Shown here one piece after another: positions 8,421 to 9,462 of a stretch of 9,462 bases of DNA. This DNA is from Deltaproteobacteria bacterium RIFCSPLOWO2_02_FULL_57_26 (GTDB lineage: Bacteria > Desulfobacterota > Binatia > UBA9968). The notes below the pieces were generated by a model that had not been told where the DNA came from, did not search any database, and worked only from the letters and a program-made list of their open reading frames with translations. Each line of letters begins with the position of its first letter. The stretch's first letter is position 1. The position numbers and the translations under genes were made by a program. The DNA lies in contig MGSI01000032.1 in the NCBI GenBank assembly GCA_001798455.1, forward strand, positions 1-9,462, in the 5' to 3' direction.

Positions 8421-8566
8421 GCCTGCCAGCCGACCCCTAAGTTGATATAAGACCTCGTTATCGGATACTCTCCAGTCCAAATTGTGGATGGGGCCAGTCC
8501 GTCCCTTCTGCTGTGCTCCTTAGGTTCTCGAAAGCGGGCTGGCAAAGGGTTGCGGGGGACAATTTT

Positions 8567-8662
8567 GAGTTCTCGGTGGCTCAACCTAAAAAACAAGTTC
8601 CTATCATTAACAAATCGTACCGTGTATGGCCCCCGATGAGACTGAATAACCAGTTCACCCAC
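8567..8662 (-). pseudogene. Possible 5' remnant of a dehydroquinate-synthase-like gene
   Basis: A GTG at 8662-8660 lies inside the last codons of the reductase gene, overlapping its end by eight bases, a typical translational-coupling arrangement. The first codons read GELVIQSHRGPYTVRFVND, which resembles the N-terminal strand of AroB/DHQS-like cyclases found in sugar and aminocyclitol clusters (S..R.Y.V.F followed by an acidic turn). This comparison is from memory. After about residue 25-30 the reading (LSHRELKIVPRNPLPARF and on) no longer looks like that family, and neither other minus-strand frame continues it: both meet stops within a few codons of the same point. The open frame continues to 8162 but runs antisense through ftsY, so I do not treat it as a 166-residue gene. 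The right end of the call is firm and the left end is approximate. It could be a chance open frame. Confidence 0.35.
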
Positions 8663-9374
8663 AGGTGAAACCCCCGTCCACGATGATGTTTTGACCGGTC
8701 ATGTACGTGTTTTCTTCGCTCGCCAAGAAACGGACATAGCGAGCAATCTCGTCGGGCTGCGCCATCCGTCCAAGAGGCACTCGATCGAGCAACTCAGCGA
8801 TCGCTTTTTCTCCAAGGACGCCACGAGTCAATTCGGTGTCCACAACGCCCGGGGCCACGCAATTCACAAGAATATTGTCGGCCGCGACTTCCAGCGCGAG
8901 CGCCCGACTTAAACCGAACAAGCCAAATTTGCTCGCCGAATAGGCCGAACGGCCAGCTTTGCTGACTACTCCCCAGATCGATGTGATGTTCACAATTCGT
9001 CCAAAGCGTTTTTTCCGCATGCCAGGGACAACAGCCCGGCAGAGCATGAAGGGTGCCCATACATTGATCTGTTGGATGCGGCCAAAATCTGCCGGATCAT
9101 ACTCTGCCAAAGGGCCGATCTTATTGATGCCTGCGTTATTGACCAGCACCGCGAAGTCCATCCCGGCAATACGGGCTGCAAAGGCTCCCAACTGGGAAGA
9201 GTTAGAGAAGTCAGAGGAGAGATACTCACAGCCTTCAGGCGCCTGCCCGCCCGAAGACTTTCCGCTGACCACGACCTCGTGTCCGGATTCTAGGAGTGCC
9301 CTCGCGGTCGCTGCACCGATCCCGCGCGTTCCACCGGTAACTAACGCCTTTTTTCTTCCCACAGTAAGAAACAA
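8655..9374 (-). CDS. Short-chain dehydrogenase/reductase (FabG-like fold)
   Basis: This is a classical SDR of 239 residues that oxidises or reduces a hydroxyl/keto group with NAD(P). The Rossmann motif TGGTRGIG is at 13-20, NNAG at 79-82, and the catalytic tetrad is complete: N104, S132, Y145 and K149 (YSASK). The end IIVDGGFTCG is typical. It is shorter than FabG between strands 2 and 3 (VVVSGKSSGGQAPEGCEYLS). That feature and the NNAGINKIGPL and ASEENTYMTGQN segments recall reductases in surface-sugar clusters rather than fatty-acid FabG (recollection, not a search). The start is uncertain: the frame opens with TTG at 9374 directly after an in-frame TGA (9375-9377), with only a poorly spaced GGGA upstream; GTG at 9362 is an alternative. 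An ATG at 9378 is out of frame and would join if one base were missing from the A6 run (9349-9354). The gene converges on ftsY. Confidence 0.93.
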   Translation of the reverse strand: MFLTVGRKKALVTGGTRGIGAATARALLESGHEVVVSGKSSGGQAPEGCEYLSSDFSNSSQLGAFAARIAGMDFAVLVNNAGINKIGPLAEYDPADFGRIQQINVWAPFMLCRAVVPGMRKKRFGRIVNITSIWGVVSKAGRSAYSASKFGLFGLSRALALEVAADNILVNCVAPGVVDTELTRGVLGEKAIAELLDRVPLGRMAQPDEIARYVRFLASEENTYMTGQNIIVDGGFTCG

Positions 9375-9396
9375 TCATCCCGCATAAACTGATCAC

Positions 9397-9460
9397 AGCA
9401 ACCGAATGGGTTCGACCTCACGGAGGATACGGTTGCTCCTGGCTCCTGCCAGCAACTTTT
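9397..9460 (+). other. Mutually exclusive stems, terminator-like end (possible attenuator)
   Basis: On the + strand AGCAACCG (9397-9404) is perfectly complementary to CGGTTGCT (9430-9437). The same central segment can instead pair downstream: GTTGC (9432-9436) with GCAAC (9452-9456), stacked on TGGC (9440-9443) with GCCA (9448-9451) around a TCCT loop, with a three-base bulge (9437-9439). That second stem is followed at once by TTTT (9457-9460). The layout is that of an antiterminator/terminator pair. The T-run is short, no promoter for it is visible in the window, and whatever it might control lies beyond the right edge, so the function is inferred. Confidence 0.3.
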
Positions 9461-9462
9461 AA

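Noticed and set aside
8424..8544. TGCCAGCC and GGCTGGCA about 100 bp apart in the ftsY-SDR spacer, as terminal repeats of a small mobile element.
   Set aside because: Only eight bases match, similarity stops right inside them, and no target-site duplication is visible.
8565..8584. TTGAG/CTCAA hairpin as a terminator for ftsY or the SDR.
   Set aside because: The stem has five pairs with a ten-base loop and no T-run follows on either strand.
8162..8662. A 166-codon open frame on the minus strand.
   Set aside because: More than half of it is antisense to the conserved FtsY G domain; only its first 25-30 codons look protein-like, and these are reported as a possible remnant.
9400..9420. The GGTTCGACC word looked like a tRNA T-arm.
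   Set aside because: The required C61 and flanking stem pairs are missing, and no acceptor, D or anticodon arm can be fitted around it on either strand.
9341..9460. An open minus-strand frame entering from the right edge and ending inside the SDR start, as the end of an upstream gene.
   Set aside because: Its 39 residues show no recognisable family character, and it would overlap the SDR by 34 bases; more sequence is needed to judge it.

Overview
The window looks like a piece of chromosome from a Gram-negative-type bacterium of moderately high GC, with five complete genes and one gene cut by the left edge. A single-subunit RNase E/G enzyme, a full-length Smc and a short FtsY directly behind smc fit lineages such as Deltaproteobacteria in the broad sense, NC10/Methylomirabilota or Nitrospirota. 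The sequence does not allow a firmer placement, and this one is inferred from family-level resemblance only.

Layout, left to right: (1) 1-1170, + strand, a major facilitator superfamily transporter of the fosmidomycin-resistance type, missing its first few residues. (2) 1224-2732, - strand, an RNase G/E family ribonuclease, convergent with the transporter. (3) 2733-2995, a divergent control region with a good sigma70-type promoter facing each way. (4) 2996-3628, + strand, a small HNH nuclease-like protein. (5) 3629-3818, a spacer with a possible hairpin and a good promoter for smc. (6) 3819-7373, + strand, smc. (7) 7488-8420, + strand, ftsY, 114 bp behind smc and probably co-transcribed with it. 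(8) 8421-8654, a spacer with no intact gene; its right part seems to hold the start of a broken dehydroquinate-synthase-like gene on the - strand. (9) 8655-9374, - strand, a short-chain dehydrogenase/reductase. (10) 9375-9462, non-coding as far as visible, with two mutually exclusive RNA stems on the + strand.

The left and middle parts are core functions: RNA processing (rng), chromosome organisation (smc) and co-translational membrane targeting (ftsY). The right end differs in character. The reductase resembles those found in surface-polysaccharide or nonulosonate-type sugar clusters, and the overlapping open frame behind it begins like a sugar-type dehydroquinate synthase homologue but loses that resemblance after about 25-30 codons. 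This suggests the edge of an accessory carbohydrate locus that was truncated where it meets the core smc-ftsY block. No CRISPR array, insertion sequence, tRNA or rRNA was seen, and nothing in the window is clearly an undescribed system. The best leads are the truncated reductase/synthase pair and the switch-like structure at the right edge.
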